Shown here: in pieces, positions 40,499 to 49,700 of the stretch
Position numbering within the stretch: the first letter of the stretch is position 1
Layout: each line of letters starts with the position of its first letter
Assembly (NCBI GenBank): GCA_946403215.1
Contig: CAMIZG010000002.1
Coordinates: 1 to 64,000 of the forward strand
Length of the DNA stretch: 64,000 bases
Reading direction: 5' to 3'
Source of the DNA: an uncultured Bacteroidales bacterium
Lineage (GTDB): Bacteria; Bacteroidota; Bacteroidia; Bacteroidales; Paludibacteraceae
Translations under genes and position numbers: made by a program
The notes under the pieces: generated by a model
Database searches by the model: none
The model's input: the letters and a program-made list of their open reading frames with translations, nothing else
What the model was told of the DNA's origin: nothing

Positions 40499-42982
40499 AT
40501 GTCCAAACGACTGTTAGCCATATACCTGCTATTGGTGTGCCTGTGCGGTGGCGCATCGGCTGCGCGCGTGCGGCTGTATGGGTATGTGGTTGATGAGCAG
40601 AACAGAGGTATGGAGGCGTGCAATGTATTCTGGAAAGAGAGCGTTGGCACCAATGCCGTGGGTACATCAACGAACAAGAACGGGTACTACGACCTAATGC
40701 TAACTACAGAGGATAGCGTGACTATCGTCTATTCGATGCTCGGCTATGAGACTGTTGAGATGCGCCTCTTACCCGCCCGAGATGTGCTGAATATCAACAT
40801 CGAGCTGCGTGAGTCGGGTGAGCAGCTCATGGAAGTTGAGGTGCGTGGCATACAGAAACAGCAAGATATGATGGATCGCGTGGATGCCTCGACGCGTCGC
40901 GTGATTCCCGACCTGAGTGGCGGAGGAATAGAGAGTCTGCTGATCACGTTCGCGGGCGTAAGTCAGACCAACGAGATGAGTAGTCAGTACAACGTTCGCG
41001 GCGGCAGTTTTGACGAGAACGCCGTGTACGTGAATGGCATAGAGATCCATCGTCCGCTGCTCGTTAGAGCTGGACAACAGGAGGGACTGAGTTTCGTCAA
41101 TCCGGAGATGGTGGATAATGTGCAGTTCAGCGCCGGCGGGTTTGATGCGCGGTTTGGCGACAAGTCGTCGTCGGTGTTGGATATACGCTACAAGCGTCCC
41201 ACGGCCTTTGAGGCCTCGTTGACCGGTGGTTTTCAGGGTGGAAGCATCTATGTGGGTGTAGGCGACAGTATGTACAGCCAGATGCACGGCGTGCGCTACA
41301 AGAGTTCGCAGTATATGCTCGGTTCGCTGCAGACGAAGGGTAATTACCGTCCGCACTTCTTAGACTACCAGACACACATGACGTGGAGGCTTTCGCGATA
41401 CAACGACTGGACGATAGCGTTCCTGGCTAACTACAGCCTGAACTCGTACGGTTTTACGCCGGATAGTATGAGCTCGTCGTTCGGCACGATGCAGGAAGCG
41501 AAGAACCTGACCATCTACTACGACGGTCAGGAGCAAGATCTGTTTCAGACGGCTTTTGGCGCGTTGAGCGTAGGCGGCCATGTGTCGGATGAGGTGCAGA
41601 TAGGCTTTGATGTAAGCGGGTTTTACACCAACGAGCGCGAGACGTACGACATACGTGGCGAGTACATCCTGAGCGACCATCCGATGGATGGTTCAGGAAG
41701 CAGTCAGCATTCAGCTTCCAGTGATCAGGTAGTTAACTCGGAGACTACTGAGACGGCCACTGTGCTGGGCAAGGGCACGTACCACGAGCATGCTCGTAAC
41801 ACGCTGACGGCGGGTGTGGCCACCGTGCAGCATACGGGTCAATGGCAGCGCGGGATGAACAACATGCGTTGGGGAGTGAGCGGACAGGTGGAGGTGATTA
41901 CCGACCGCATCAACGAGTGGGAGTGGCGCGACAGTGCCGGTTACTCGATGCCGCATACCGATCAAGGGATGGAACTGTACTACGCCATGCGATCGGATGC
42001 TCACTTGCTGAGCGGCCGCGTGCAAGCCTACCTGCAGGACAGTTACACTTGGCATACCGATCAGGCTAAGGTCATCCTTACCGGCGGCGCCCGATTGCAT
42101 TGGTGGAGCTATAATAATGAGCTGCTCGTGTCACCCCGAGCCTCGGTGGTGATCATGCCGGGTTGGAAGAGGGATGTGAGTTTTCGTATAGCGACCGGTC
42201 TGTACTACCAGGCACCGTTCTACAAGGAGATGCGCGACACGCTGACCGATGAGTACGGCATAACGCGTATCCACCTGAATGACAAACTGAAGGCAGCACG
42301 CACCACGCAGCTGGTGTTCGGAACTGATTATTACTTCCGCGCCTTGGGGCGTCCGTTCAAGCTGACCGCTGAGGCGTACGCCAAGTACATGGATCGAGGC
42401 ACGAGTTACACGGTGGATAATGTGCGAGTGCGCTACTCGGGCAGGAACGATGTTCGCGGGTATACAATAGGATTGGATCTAAAGTTGTACGGCGAGTTGG
42501 TGCCTGGTGCAGACAGCTGGATCAGTTTCTCCACGATGCGCTCGCGCGAGCAGCTGCTTGATCATCCTGAACTCGGCTGGCTGCATGCGCCACAGGAGCA
42601 GCGGTATCAGTTTGCCATGTTCTTCCAGGACTACCTGCCTCAGTTGCCACAGTTGCATGCGCATCTGAAGTTCGTATGGTGTGAGGGTCTGCCCTACGGC
42701 GCTCCAAGAAGCATAGCTCTGCGCGGCAAGGGACGGATGCCCGACTATAGGCGTATCGATCTGGGACTGACGCACGTGAGCAATGCCCACAACTACAAGT
42801 ACATGAAGAAAGCCAAGCACGTCAAGCAATGGACCGTTGGATTTGAGGTGTTCAACCTGGTGGATTGGCGGAACACGAACTCCTACTTCTGGGTAAGCGA
42901 TGTGGATGGCAACCAGTGGGCAAGCCCCAACTACCTGACAGGTCGAAGGTATAACATTAAAGTGGCAATAGATTTCCAGTAG
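40499..42982 (+). CDS. TonB-dependent outer-membrane receptor with CarbopepD_reg domain
   Basis: An 827-residue receptor. A signal peptide (residues 1-20) is followed by a carboxypeptidase-like regulatory domain ([20 protein letters not shown]), a plug domain ([40 protein letters not shown]) and a long beta-barrel ending in IKVAIDFQ. No SusD partner is next to it, so a Sus-type glycan pair is unlikely; the ligand is unknown. The ATG at 40499 is preceded by AGGAGG only two bases away. This is rare in this phylum and too close for normal use. Confidence 0.9.
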   Translation: MSKRLLAIYLLLVCLCGGASAARVRLYGYVVDEQNRGMEACNVFWKESVGTNAVGTSTNKNGYYDLMLTTEDSVTIVYSMLGYETVEMRLLPARDVLNINIELRESGEQLMEVEVRGIQKQQDMMDRVDASTRRVIPDLSGGGIESLLITFAGVSQTNEMSSQYNVRGGSFDENAVYVNGIEIHRPLLVRAGQQEGLSFVNPEMVDNVQFSAGGFDARFGDKSSSVLDIRYKRPTAFEASLTGGFQGGSIYVGVGDSMYSQMHGVRYKSSQYMLGSLQTKGNYRPHFLDYQTHMTWRLSRYNDWTIAFLANYSLNSYGFTPDSMSSSFGTMQEAKNLTIYYDGQEQDLFQTAFGALSVGGHVSDEVQIGFDVSGFYTNERETYDIRGEYILSDHPMDGSGSSQHSASSDQVVNSETTETATVLGKGTYHEHARNTLTAGVATVQHTGQWQRGMNNMRWGVSGQVEVITDRINEWEWRDSAGYSMPHTDQGMELYYAMRSDAHLLSGRVQAYLQDSYTWHTDQAKVILTGGARLHWWSYNNELLVSPRASVVIMPGWKRDVSFRIATGLYYQAPFYKEMRDTLTDEYGITRIHLNDKLKAARTTQLVFGTDYYFRALGRPFKLTAEAYAKYMDRGTSYTVDNVRVRYSGRNDVRGYTIGLDLKLYGELVPGADSWISFSTMRSREQLLDHPELGWLHAPQEQRYQFAMFFQDYLPQLPQLHAHLKFVWCEGLPYGAPRSIALRGKGRMPDYRRIDLGLTHVSNAHNYKYMKKAKHVKQWTVGFEVFNLVDWRNTNSYFWVSDVDGNQWASPNYLTGRRYNIKVAIDFQ

Positions 42983-43038
42983 AAATCAGATGTCAGAATT
43001 TTTATCCCAAGGGAACGATTATTTCAGAAATCAGTTAT

Positions 43039-45648
43039 ATGGCAAACGAGCAATTAACCCCCATGATGCGGCAGTTCCGCAACATCAAAGAGCAGTACCC
43101 CGATGCACTACTGCTGTTCCGTTGTGGTGACTTCTACGAGACCTACGCCGAGGATGCCGTCCGTGCCGCCAAGATACTGAACATCACTCTGACCAAGCGC
43201 AACAACGGCGGTTCGGCAGAGGATACGGCCATGGCTGGTTTTCCGTTCCATGCATTGGATACATACCTGCCCAAGCTGGTAAGAGCGGGCATGCGCGTGG
43301 CTATATGCGATCAACTGGAGGACCCCAAACTGGCCAAAGGACTGGTGCAACGTGGCGTGACAGAACTCGTAACGCCGGGTGCCAGCTATAATGATACGGG
43401 ATTCGGGCAGAAAGAGAACAACTGGCTCAGTTGCCTCAACTTTGCCAAGACATCAATAGGCATATCGCTACTTGACCTATCCACCGGCGAGTACCTGGTG
43501 GCTCAGGGAACGTCGGATTATATAGCTACGTTGCTTACGAAGTTTGCCCCGAAAGAGGTGCTGTTCCTGCGCGGCAAGAAAGCGGAGTTTGAGCGCCTGT
43601 TCGGCACGAAGTTCTTCACCTTTGAACTGGATGACTGGATGCTCAATCCCACGACAGCCGAGGAGCGGTTGCGTAAGCAGTTTGAGACCACCAACCTGAA
43701 GGGATTTGGCGTGAGTGGCGTGCCCGATGGCGTAGTAGCGGCAGCAGGCATACTGCACTACTTGGATATAACGCAGCACCTACAGACCAAGCATATCCAT
43801 CCGCTTAGCCGCCTGGAGACCGATAAGTACGTATGGCTTGATCAGTTCACTATCCGTAACCTCGAACTGCTGCATAGGCAGACCGACGAGAGTTGCACGC
43901 TATTTGATATACTCGACAAGACCGTAACTCCTATGGGCGGACGTATGCTGTATCGTTGGATGACATTCCCGCTGAAGGAGGTGCGTCCGATCAGGAACCG
44001 TCAGTCGGTGGTGGAGTTCTTCTTCCGCCATCCTGACCAGCGTGAAACGATCCGCGAGAGCTTGAGTCATTTACAAGATATGGAGCGCACTGTGAGTAAG
44101 ATCAGCACGGGTCGCATCGGTCCGAGAGAGATGGTGCAACTGGGTAACGCACTGGGCGCCTTGCAACCCGTGAAGCAGATCTGCGAGCAGGCGGAGGATA
44201 ACAGTTACCTGAACAGTCTGGGCGAGAGCATCAATCTATGTACTGAAATGCGCGAACGGATCCTGCGGCAGATTGTGCCCGACCCGCCCTTGGCGCAGAA
44301 CAAGCCGAACACCATCGCAGCGGGCGTGGATGATGAGCTGGACGAGCTGCGCGAACTACGCGACCACAGCCGCGAGGCGATAGAGAGGATCTGCCGGCGT
44401 GAGATTGAACGCACGGGGATAAGCAGTCTGAAGGTGGGGTACAACAACGTGTTCGGCTACTACCTGGAGGTGCGCAATACATACAAGGACAGCGTTCCAA
44501 AGGAGTGGATCCGCAAGCAGACACTAGTCAATGCCGAGCGCTATGTGACCGATGAGTTGAAGGATATAGAGCAGAAACTGAGCGAAGCGAACGAACGTAT
44601 CGAATCGATAGAGTACCGGTTGTACACCGAACTAATGCTTGCACTGGTGGAGTACGTGCCGATGATGCAGATTGATGCGCATGTGGCGGCACAGCTCGAC
44701 TGCTTGCTCAGCTTTGCCGCTACGGCTGCCGAGAACAAGTATATCTGCCCCGATATCAACGACAGTATGGTGATCGATATCCGTCAGGGGCGTCACCCTG
44801 TGATAGAGAAGAACATGCCGATGGGTGAGGAGTACATAGCCAACGATGTTCTGTTGGACAACAATGGGCAACAGATCATCATCATCACCGGACCAAACAT
44901 GGCTGGTAAATCGGCACTACTCAGGCAGACGGCGCTGATTGTACTGATGGCACAGATGGGTTCGTTTGTACCTGCCGAGAGCGCATCAATCGGATTGGTG
45001 GACAAGATCTTCACGCGCGTAGGTGCCAGCGACAATATATCGATGGGCGAGAGTACGTTCATGGTTGAGATGAACGAGGCGGCGAGCATCCTGAATAACC
45101 TGAGCGAGCGGAGTCTGGTACTGTTCGACGAGCTGGGCCGCGGCACATCAACATACGACGGCATAAGCATAGCGTGGGCCATCGTGGAATATATTCATGA
45201 GAACAAGTGCCACGCCAAGACCCTGTTTGCCACCCACTACCACGAGCTGAACGAGATGGAAGCGTCCTTCGAGCGCATACGTAATTACAACGTGTCTGTG
45301 CGTGAGGTGAATCAGAAGATAATCTTCCTCCGCAAGCTTGTTCGCGGAGGTAGTGAGCATAGCTTTGGTATTCATGTGGCGAAGATTGCGGGTATGCCCG
45401 AGAGCATTATCCGTCGTGCGAATACGATACTCAAGCAGCTGGAGAGCGATGCGGCGGGAGTAGCCAAACCCGTGACGGGCATCGGGCAGTCGAGACAAGG
45501 CGTGCAACTGTCGTTCTTCCAATTGGATGACCCCGTGCTGGAACAGATACGTGATGAGCTGAAGAACCTGGATATCAACAACCTGACGCCCCTTGATGCC
45601 CTGAACAAACTGAGCGAAATTCGCGGACTGGTAGGGGGAAGCAAGTAG
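43039..45648 (+). CDS. mutS: DNA mismatch repair ATPase MutS
   Basis: An 869-residue protein. The mismatch-reading Phe-x-Glu is in [14 protein letters not shown] (about residue 37). Connector, lever and clamp regions follow. The ABC-type ATPase has Walker [16 protein letters not shown], the signature [18 protein letters not shown], Walker [18 protein letters not shown] and the H-loop [11 protein letters not shown]. Length and layout are of MutS1, not MutS2. It probably works with a MutL encoded elsewhere. Confidence 0.97.
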   Translation: MANEQLTPMMRQFRNIKEQYPDALLLFRCGDFYETYAEDAVRAAKILNITLTKRNNGGSAEDTAMAGFPFHALDTYLPKLVRAGMRVAICDQLEDPKLAKGLVQRGVTELVTPGASYNDTGFGQKENNWLSCLNFAKTSIGISLLDLSTGEYLVAQGTSDYIATLLTKFAPKEVLFLRGKKAEFERLFGTKFFTFELDDWMLNPTTAEERLRKQFETTNLKGFGVSGVPDGVVAAAGILHYLDITQHLQTKHIHPLSRLETDKYVWLDQFTIRNLELLHRQTDESCTLFDILDKTVTPMGGRMLYRWMTFPLKEVRPIRNRQSVVEFFFRHPDQRETIRESLSHLQDMERTVSKISTGRIGPREMVQLGNALGALQPVKQICEQAEDNSYLNSLGESINLCTEMRERILRQIVPDPPLAQNKPNTIAAGVDDELDELRELRDHSREAIERICRREIERTGISSLKVGYNNVFGYYLEVRNTYKDSVPKEWIRKQTLVNAERYVTDELKDIEQKLSEANERIESIEYRLYTELMLALVEYVPMMQIDAHVAAQLDCLLSFAATAAENKYICPDINDSMVIDIRQGRHPVIEKNMPMGEEYIANDVLLDNNGQQIIIITGPNMAGKSALLRQTALIVLMAQMGSFVPAESASIGLVDKIFTRVGASDNISMGESTFMVEMNEAASILNNLSERSLVLFDELGRGTSTYDGISIAWAIVEYIHENKCHAKTLFATHYHELNEMEASFERIRNYNVSVREVNQKIIFLRKLVRGGSEHSFGIHVAKIAGMPESIIRRANTILKQLESDAAGVAKPVTGIGQSRQGVQLSFFQLDDPVLEQIRDELKNLDINNLTPLDALNKLSEIRGLVGGSK

Positions 45649-45699
45649 CAGGCAGTACGACTAACGAAGACAGATAACTAACCTAAAACGATTCATACC

Positions 45700-46164
45700 A
45701 TGCATCAGATTATTGACAACTTTATTCAGACGCCCTGGCTGATGGTGATACTGAAGATAGTGTCTGCCACTATCTTGGGCTATATTATCGGCGTAGAGCG
45801 CGAGCTGCACGGCAAGGTGGTAGGTACGCGCACCATATCGCTGATAGCCATCGGCACAGCATTGTACGTACTTATGTCCCCTACGATCTTCGATGGAGAT
45901 AACTCTCGAATCATCGCGCAGGTGGTTTCCGGCATCGGTTTTCTGGGTGCAGGCATTATCTTCAAGGATGGTGATACGGTCAAAGGCCTGACTACCGCTG
46001 CCACCGTGTGGTGCGCCGCGGCTGTAGGCGGATTATGCGGATTTGGTATGTTCGCCGAGGCTATCCTGGGCACAGTGGCTATCGTGACGATCAACATCTT
46101 CTTCCGTCATCGCCTGACGAAGTTGGAGCGTGATGACAAACACCCTGATCACCCCACTGAGTAG
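45700..46164 (+). CDS. MgtC/SapB family membrane protein
   Basis: A 154-residue protein with four to five membrane segments and the family blocks ILGYIIGVERELHGKVVGTR, GIGFLGAGIIFKDGDTVKGL and TAATVWCAAAVGGLCGFGMF. MgtC-like proteins are linked to growth at low magnesium and to regulation of membrane potential. The C-terminal soluble domain of longer MgtC proteins is absent. Confidence 0.9.
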   Translation: MHQIIDNFIQTPWLMVILKIVSATILGYIIGVERELHGKVVGTRTISLIAIGTALYVLMSPTIFDGDNSRIIAQVVSGIGFLGAGIIFKDGDTVKGLTTAATVWCAAAVGGLCGFGMFAEAILGTVAIVTINIFFRHRLTKLERDDKHPDHPTE

Positions 46165-46277
46165 AAAGATCGGGGTGAGAAAAGGTGAGGTTGGTGGCTG
46201 AAGTGGGCTGTTTTGCCACATAATGTGTGCGAATAGCACCATAAAAATCAACTTTTTTGAAAAAAATGCAAAAAATA

Positions 46278-46309
46278 TTTGCATAAATAAAAAAAATGTT
46301 GTACCTTTG
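46278..46309 (+). promoter_or_regulatory. rpmH promoter
   Basis: TTTG at 46278-46281 and TACCTTTG at 46302-46309, spacing 20; rpmH begins 75 bp downstream. Confidence 0.8.
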
Positions 46310-46384
46310 CAATCCCTTTTTCGCGCGTTGATAGAAACGCCCGATGAAAAGATATTAGTAACACAGAATTAAGGAGATAAGACA

Positions 46385-46543
46385 ATGAAACGTACATTCC
46401 AACCCTCGCAACGTAAGCGTCGTAACAAACACGGATTCTTGGAGAGAATGGCTACCGCTAACGGTCGCCGCGTGCTGGCTGCTCGCCGTGCTAAAGGCAG
46501 AAAGAAACTGACTGTAGCCGACGAAGGCCGTCATAAGAAATAA
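46385..46543 (+). CDS. rpmH: 50S ribosomal protein L34
   Basis: A 52-residue basic protein too short for the ORF track: [20 protein letters not shown] followed by [20 protein letters not shown] and [13 protein letters not shown]. It matches L34 from start to end. It is not next to dnaA or rnpA here, so the classical origin arrangement is not kept. Confidence 0.97.
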   Translation: MKRTFQPSQRKRRNKHGFLERMATANGRRVLAARRAKGRKKLTVADEGRHKK

Positions 46544-46552
46544 TTGACAATT

Positions 46553-46594
46553 CTCATCTCGGCCAAGCCTCGAACGATCTGCTTACGCCGTATG
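46553..46594 (+). repeat. REP-like dispersed core, copy A
   Basis: About 42 bp centred on CTCGGCCAAGCCTCGAACGA, also present at 59805 as CTCGGCTAAAGCCTCGAACG. The core contains a small GGC-loop-GCC hairpin. It is flanked on both sides by copies of the 7-bp unit TTGACAA type (46544-46551 and 46596-46608). Confidence 0.7.
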
Positions 46595-46659
46595 GACAAT
46601 TGACAGTTAGGGAAAAGAGGCATCTCTTTTCCTTGTTTTGCGTATTAAATAGTACTAAT

Positions 46660-46995
46660 ATGGAATCAACGAGACAACACAAGATTGCACGTCTGATACA
46701 AAAGGACCTGAGTGATATATTCCTGAAATATGCCAGGCAGATAGGCAACGTGCTTATTTCGGTGAGCGAAGTACGTGTATCGCCCGACTTGAGTGTGGCG
46801 AATATCTACCTGAGCATCTTCCCCGACAATCGCGAGAAAGAACTGATGGAGAAGATCGCCGAGAACACGAGCGCTATCCGCGGACAACTCGGTACGCTGG
46901 AGCGCCATCAACTCAGGATAATCCCCGAACTGCGGTTCTTTGCCGATGAGACGATTCAGCGGATGGAGCATATTGATCAACTGCTGCGTAGTTGA
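46660..46995 (+). CDS. rbfA: 30S ribosome-binding factor A
   Basis: A 111-residue KH-like protein needed for 16S rRNA 5' end maturation. It starts at MESTRQHKIARLIQKDLSDI (the track start at 46600 adds non-homologous residues) and shows VSEVRVSPDLSVANIYLSIF and the late LRIIPELRFFADETIQRMEH. The location close to rpmH fits a translation cluster. Confidence 0.93.
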   Translation: MESTRQHKIARLIQKDLSDIFLKYARQIGNVLISVSEVRVSPDLSVANIYLSIFPDNREKELMEKIAENTSAIRGQLGTLERHQLRIIPELRFFADETIQRMEHIDQLLRS

Positions 46996-46997
46996 TA

Positions 46998-47025
46998 GTT
47001 TAGTGTTTAGAGTTGAAGGTTGAAG
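46998..47025 (+). repeat. 7-bp tandem array containing the start codon of the FtsX-type gene
   Basis: Four 7-bp units, GTTTAGT, GTTTAGA, GTTGAAG and GTTGAAG. The only plausible start of the next gene is the TTG within the third unit. Confidence 0.75.
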
Positions 47026-48230
47026 GACGGATAGCATGGCGATACTTGGTGGCGAAGAAGCGACAGAACGCCATCAATATCATCTCAGGCATATCGTGCC
47101 TGGCTGTAGCCGTGGTTACTGCGGCTATGATCTGCGTACTGAGTGTGATGAATGGTTTTGGTGAGGCTGTGGAACAGATGTTCTCGCAGTTGGATGCCGA
47201 GTTGCGCATCACGCCGGCATCGGGTAAGGTGCTTACGCTCAGCGACGAGCGCATCCAATCCCTACGGACTATGCCGGATATAGAAATTATAGCTCCGACG
47301 ATAGAGGAGACAGCCTTGGTCGAGTTCCGCGGCAGGCAAGTCCCCTCGCTACTAAAAGGTGTGGATACGACCTACCAACAACTGACGGCTATCGACAGTA
47401 TAGTGATTGACGGCAGTTATGCCGTGTGGGACGGAGCCTTCGAGCGCTGTGTGATGGGTGTGGGGCTGGCTAATACAATAGGTATAGGCGCGCACTTCAT
47501 ATCGCCCGTGCATATATACGCTCCCAAGCGCGTGGGGCAGGTTAATATGCTGCGTCCGGACGAGAACTTCCGCACCAAGGGAGTGTTCATCGCAGGCGTA
47601 TTTGCCGTCAACCAGACGAAGTACGATGATACGTATATGCTTATCTCCCTGCCGCTGGCACAAGAGTTGTTTGAGTACGATAGTTTGCAAGCTACGGCAC
47701 TCGAACTCAAACTGCGTGAAGGAGCATCGGTAAGGAAAGTGCAGAAAGCCATTCGCGCCACGCTTGGCGCGGATTACACGGTGCTTAACCGCTATGAGCA
47801 ACAAGCGGATTTCTATCGCATACAGATGGTGGAGAAATGGTTGACAGCCTTGCTGCTGGTGTTCATCCTGCTGATCGCAAGTTTCAATATCATCAGTTCG
47901 CTGACGATGCTCATACTGGATAAAAAAGAGGATATTCGTTTGCTGCATACCCTGGGCGCGGATGAGCCGATGATCCGTTGCATCTTCTTGTACGAAGGTT
48001 GGCTGATAAGCGTATTTGGTGCTCTGATAGGTACTGTGACAGGCGTGGCTGTTTGCGCCGTGCAGCAGCAGTTCGGATTGCTTAAACTCGGCAACGGAAT
48101 GAACTATGTGCTGTCGGCCTACCCCGTGAGCATTCAACCAACGGATGTGCTGCTGGTGCTGGCTGTAGTGCTGTCGTTGGGTTGGTTCGCGGCATGGATA
48201 CCGGCGAGGAAGTTGACAATTGACAAATGA
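47013..48230 (+). CDS. FtsX/LolE-type ABC transporter permease
   Basis: A 405-residue permease: one N-terminal membrane segment, a large periplasmic MacB-like domain and three C-terminal membrane segments (ALLLVFILLIASFNIISSLT, ISVFGALIGTVTGVAVC, VLLVLAVVLSLGWFAAWIPA). It resembles LolC/LolE, which release lipoproteins from the inner membrane with the ATPase LolD; no ATPase gene is adjacent. There is no ATG; translation probably starts at TTG 47013, giving LKVEGRIAWRYLVAKK, which aligns with the family start. Its last codons (KLTIDK) and stop come from another 7-bp array. Confidence 0.88.
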   Translation: MKVEGRIAWRYLVAKKRQNAINIISGISCLAVAVVTAAMICVLSVMNGFGEAVEQMFSQLDAELRITPASGKVLTLSDERIQSLRTMPDIEIIAPTIEETALVEFRGRQVPSLLKGVDTTYQQLTAIDSIVIDGSYAVWDGAFERCVMGVGLANTIGIGAHFISPVHIYAPKRVGQVNMLRPDENFRTKGVFIAGVFAVNQTKYDDTYMLISLPLAQELFEYDSLQATALELKLREGASVRKVQKAIRATLGADYTVLNRYEQQADFYRIQMVEKWLTALLLVFILLIASFNIISSLTMLILDKKEDIRLLHTLGADEPMIRCIFLYEGWLISVFGALIGTVTGVAVCAVQQQFGLLKLGNGMNYVLSAYPVSIQPTDVLLVLAVVLSLGWFAAWIPARKLTIDK

Positions 48231-48247
48231 TAATTAATACATGATAA
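48213..48247 (+). repeat. 7-bp tandem array bridging a stop and a start codon
   Basis: Five 7-bp units: TTGACAA twice, ATGATAA, TTAATAC, ATGATAA. They encode the last residues of the FtsX-type permease, contain its stop, and provide the ATG of the next gene at 48241. Confidence 0.85.
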
Positions 48248-48819
48248 TTCGTAGGACATTCTATGTGTTGATGGCTATGCTGTCGGTGGTGATAGCAGGT
48301 TGCAAGCGCGGTAACACCCCGGTAGTCCGGCAGCAGCTGGACAGCGTGCTTGTGTCGGGTAGGCTGGAGTACTATGGTGTGTTCTACAAGGCCGAGGGGA
48401 TTGATTATGATGTTGTTTGTCTTGACTTGTATGGCAAGGGCGTCGGTCTGAACAGCGAGGGTAGGATGGAAGGTGTAGGCACTAACCTGTACATTGGCGA
48501 TATTTTCGTTCCTGCCATTGCAACCGAACCGGTCAAACCATCGGATTGCCTGCCTGCCGGCACGTACCATAGCGATTCCATTGCCCGCGTGATGCACTTC
48601 CTGCGCGGACTGGATTACGATGGCAACTACGGTGGCAGTTATGTACTACTGAAGAACGAGAGCGGCTACACAGTTTATCCGATGACCATAGGCGAGATGA
48701 CCGTTGCCTACTCGGGTGACACCTTGCTATTGGACGGACATGCTACGTTGCAGGGACAGAAACAGCCGTACGCCTTCCACTACCGCGACACCCTGCCTAC
48801 AATCCACCGCACGCGATGA
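48241..48819 (+). CDS. Bacteroidales lipoprotein of unknown function
   Basis: A 192-residue protein with a lipobox (SVVIAGC, Cys at residue 21). The mature part has GTNLYIGDIFVPA, then SDCLPAGTYHSDS and a final beta-rich half (YTVYPMTIGEMTVAYSGDTL). Similar layouts occur in uncharacterised Bacteroidales lipoproteins. It lies between the permease and xerD, overlapping xerD by ATGA. Confidence 0.7.
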   Translation: MIIRRTFYVLMAMLSVVIAGCKRGNTPVVRQQLDSVLVSGRLEYYGVFYKAEGIDYDVVCLDLYGKGVGLNSEGRMEGVGTNLYIGDIFVPAIATEPVKPSDCLPAGTYHSDSIARVMHFLRGLDYDGNYGGSYVLLKNESGYTVYPMTIGEMTVAYSGDTLLLDGHATLQGQKQPYAFHYRDTLPTIHRTR

Positions 48820-49700
48820 GCAAGGAGAAAGAGTACCATACTTACCTTAAGTTGGAGAAAGGTCTGTCGGAGAACTCGGTGTTAGCCTACGAACAAGATC
48901 TGGATAAACTTCGCGCCTACTGCGAGGAGCATGGTATAGACATGGTGCATGCTACAGCCGATGACTTGCATCGGTTTGTGCAAGAAGTGCTTGGCTGCGT
49001 GGATAACACGCAATCCCAGGCGCGCATTTTGACCGGGATTCGTAGTTTCTACCGTTTTCTTGTTTACCACAACTATATTGAGCAGGATCCCTCCGAATTG
49101 CTGGAGATGCCCAAGCGGGACCAGCATTTGCCGGAGGTGTTGACTGTTGAAGAGATTGACCGGATGATTGCCGCCATCGACTTGTCGTCACCGGAAGGTC
49201 ATCGCAACCGTGCTATCATTGAGATGTTGTATGGTTCGGGTCTGCGTGTATCCGAACTGACTACGCTCCAGCTCAGTCGCATCTATCTGAAAGAAGGATA
49301 CATGCTCATCGAGGGCAAGGGTAACAAACAACGGCTGGTGCCGATCTCGCCCGTAGCGATTGAGTGGTTCGGCTATTGGATGGAGGACAGGTCGCGACTG
49401 GATGTCAAACCCGAGTACAAGGATTACGCGTTCCTTAACCGCTATGGCCGCGGACTGACAAGGGCTATGATCTTTACCATCGTCAAGCGTTTGGCTGCTG
49501 AGACCGGCATCCGCAAGACTATCTCGCCGCACACGTTGAGGCACTCGTTTGCTACCCATCTGCTGCAGAACGGCGCTGACCTGAGACTCATTCAGCAGAT
49601 GCTGGGGCATGAAAGCATCACTACCACCGAAATATATACACATCTGGATATTCAAGACCTGCGTCAGGCCGTGCTCAAGTATCATCCTGCCAACCGATGA
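48816..49700 (+). CDS. xerD: Tyrosine recombinase XerD
   Basis: A 294-residue site-specific recombinase that with XerC resolves chromosome dimers at dif. The N-terminal SAM-like domain is followed by the catalytic domain with Arg in GSGLRVSELTTL, HTLRHSFATHLLQ, and the nucleophile Tyr in LGHESITTTEIYTHLD. Length and the even motif spacing are those of XerC/D rather than of element integrases. Its stop overlaps the DUF5686 start by ATGA. Confidence 0.93.
   Translation: MSKEKEYHTYLKLEKGLSENSVLAYEQDLDKLRAYCEEHGIDMVHATADDLHRFVQEVLGCVDNTQSQARILTGIRSFYRFLVYHNYIEQDPSELLEMPKRDQHLPEVLTVEEIDRMIAAIDLSSPEGHRNRAIIEMLYGSGLRVSELTTLQLSRIYLKEGYMLIEGKGNKQRLVPISPVAIEWFGYWMEDRSRLDVKPEYKDYAFLNRYGRGLTRAMIFTIVKRLAAETGIRKTISPHTLRHSFATHLLQNGADLRLIQQMLGHESITTTEIYTHLDIQDLRQAVLKYHPANR

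Noticed and set aside
40234-40593. 119-codon ORF between tRNA-Pro and the TonB receptor
   Set aside because: It runs through promoter site D and into the receptor gene in another frame, and shows no recognisable domain.
40499-42982. Sus-type glycan uptake pair
   Set aside because: No SusD-like lipoprotein gene is adjacent to either TonB receptor, and the starch operon has no SusC/SusD pair in the window.
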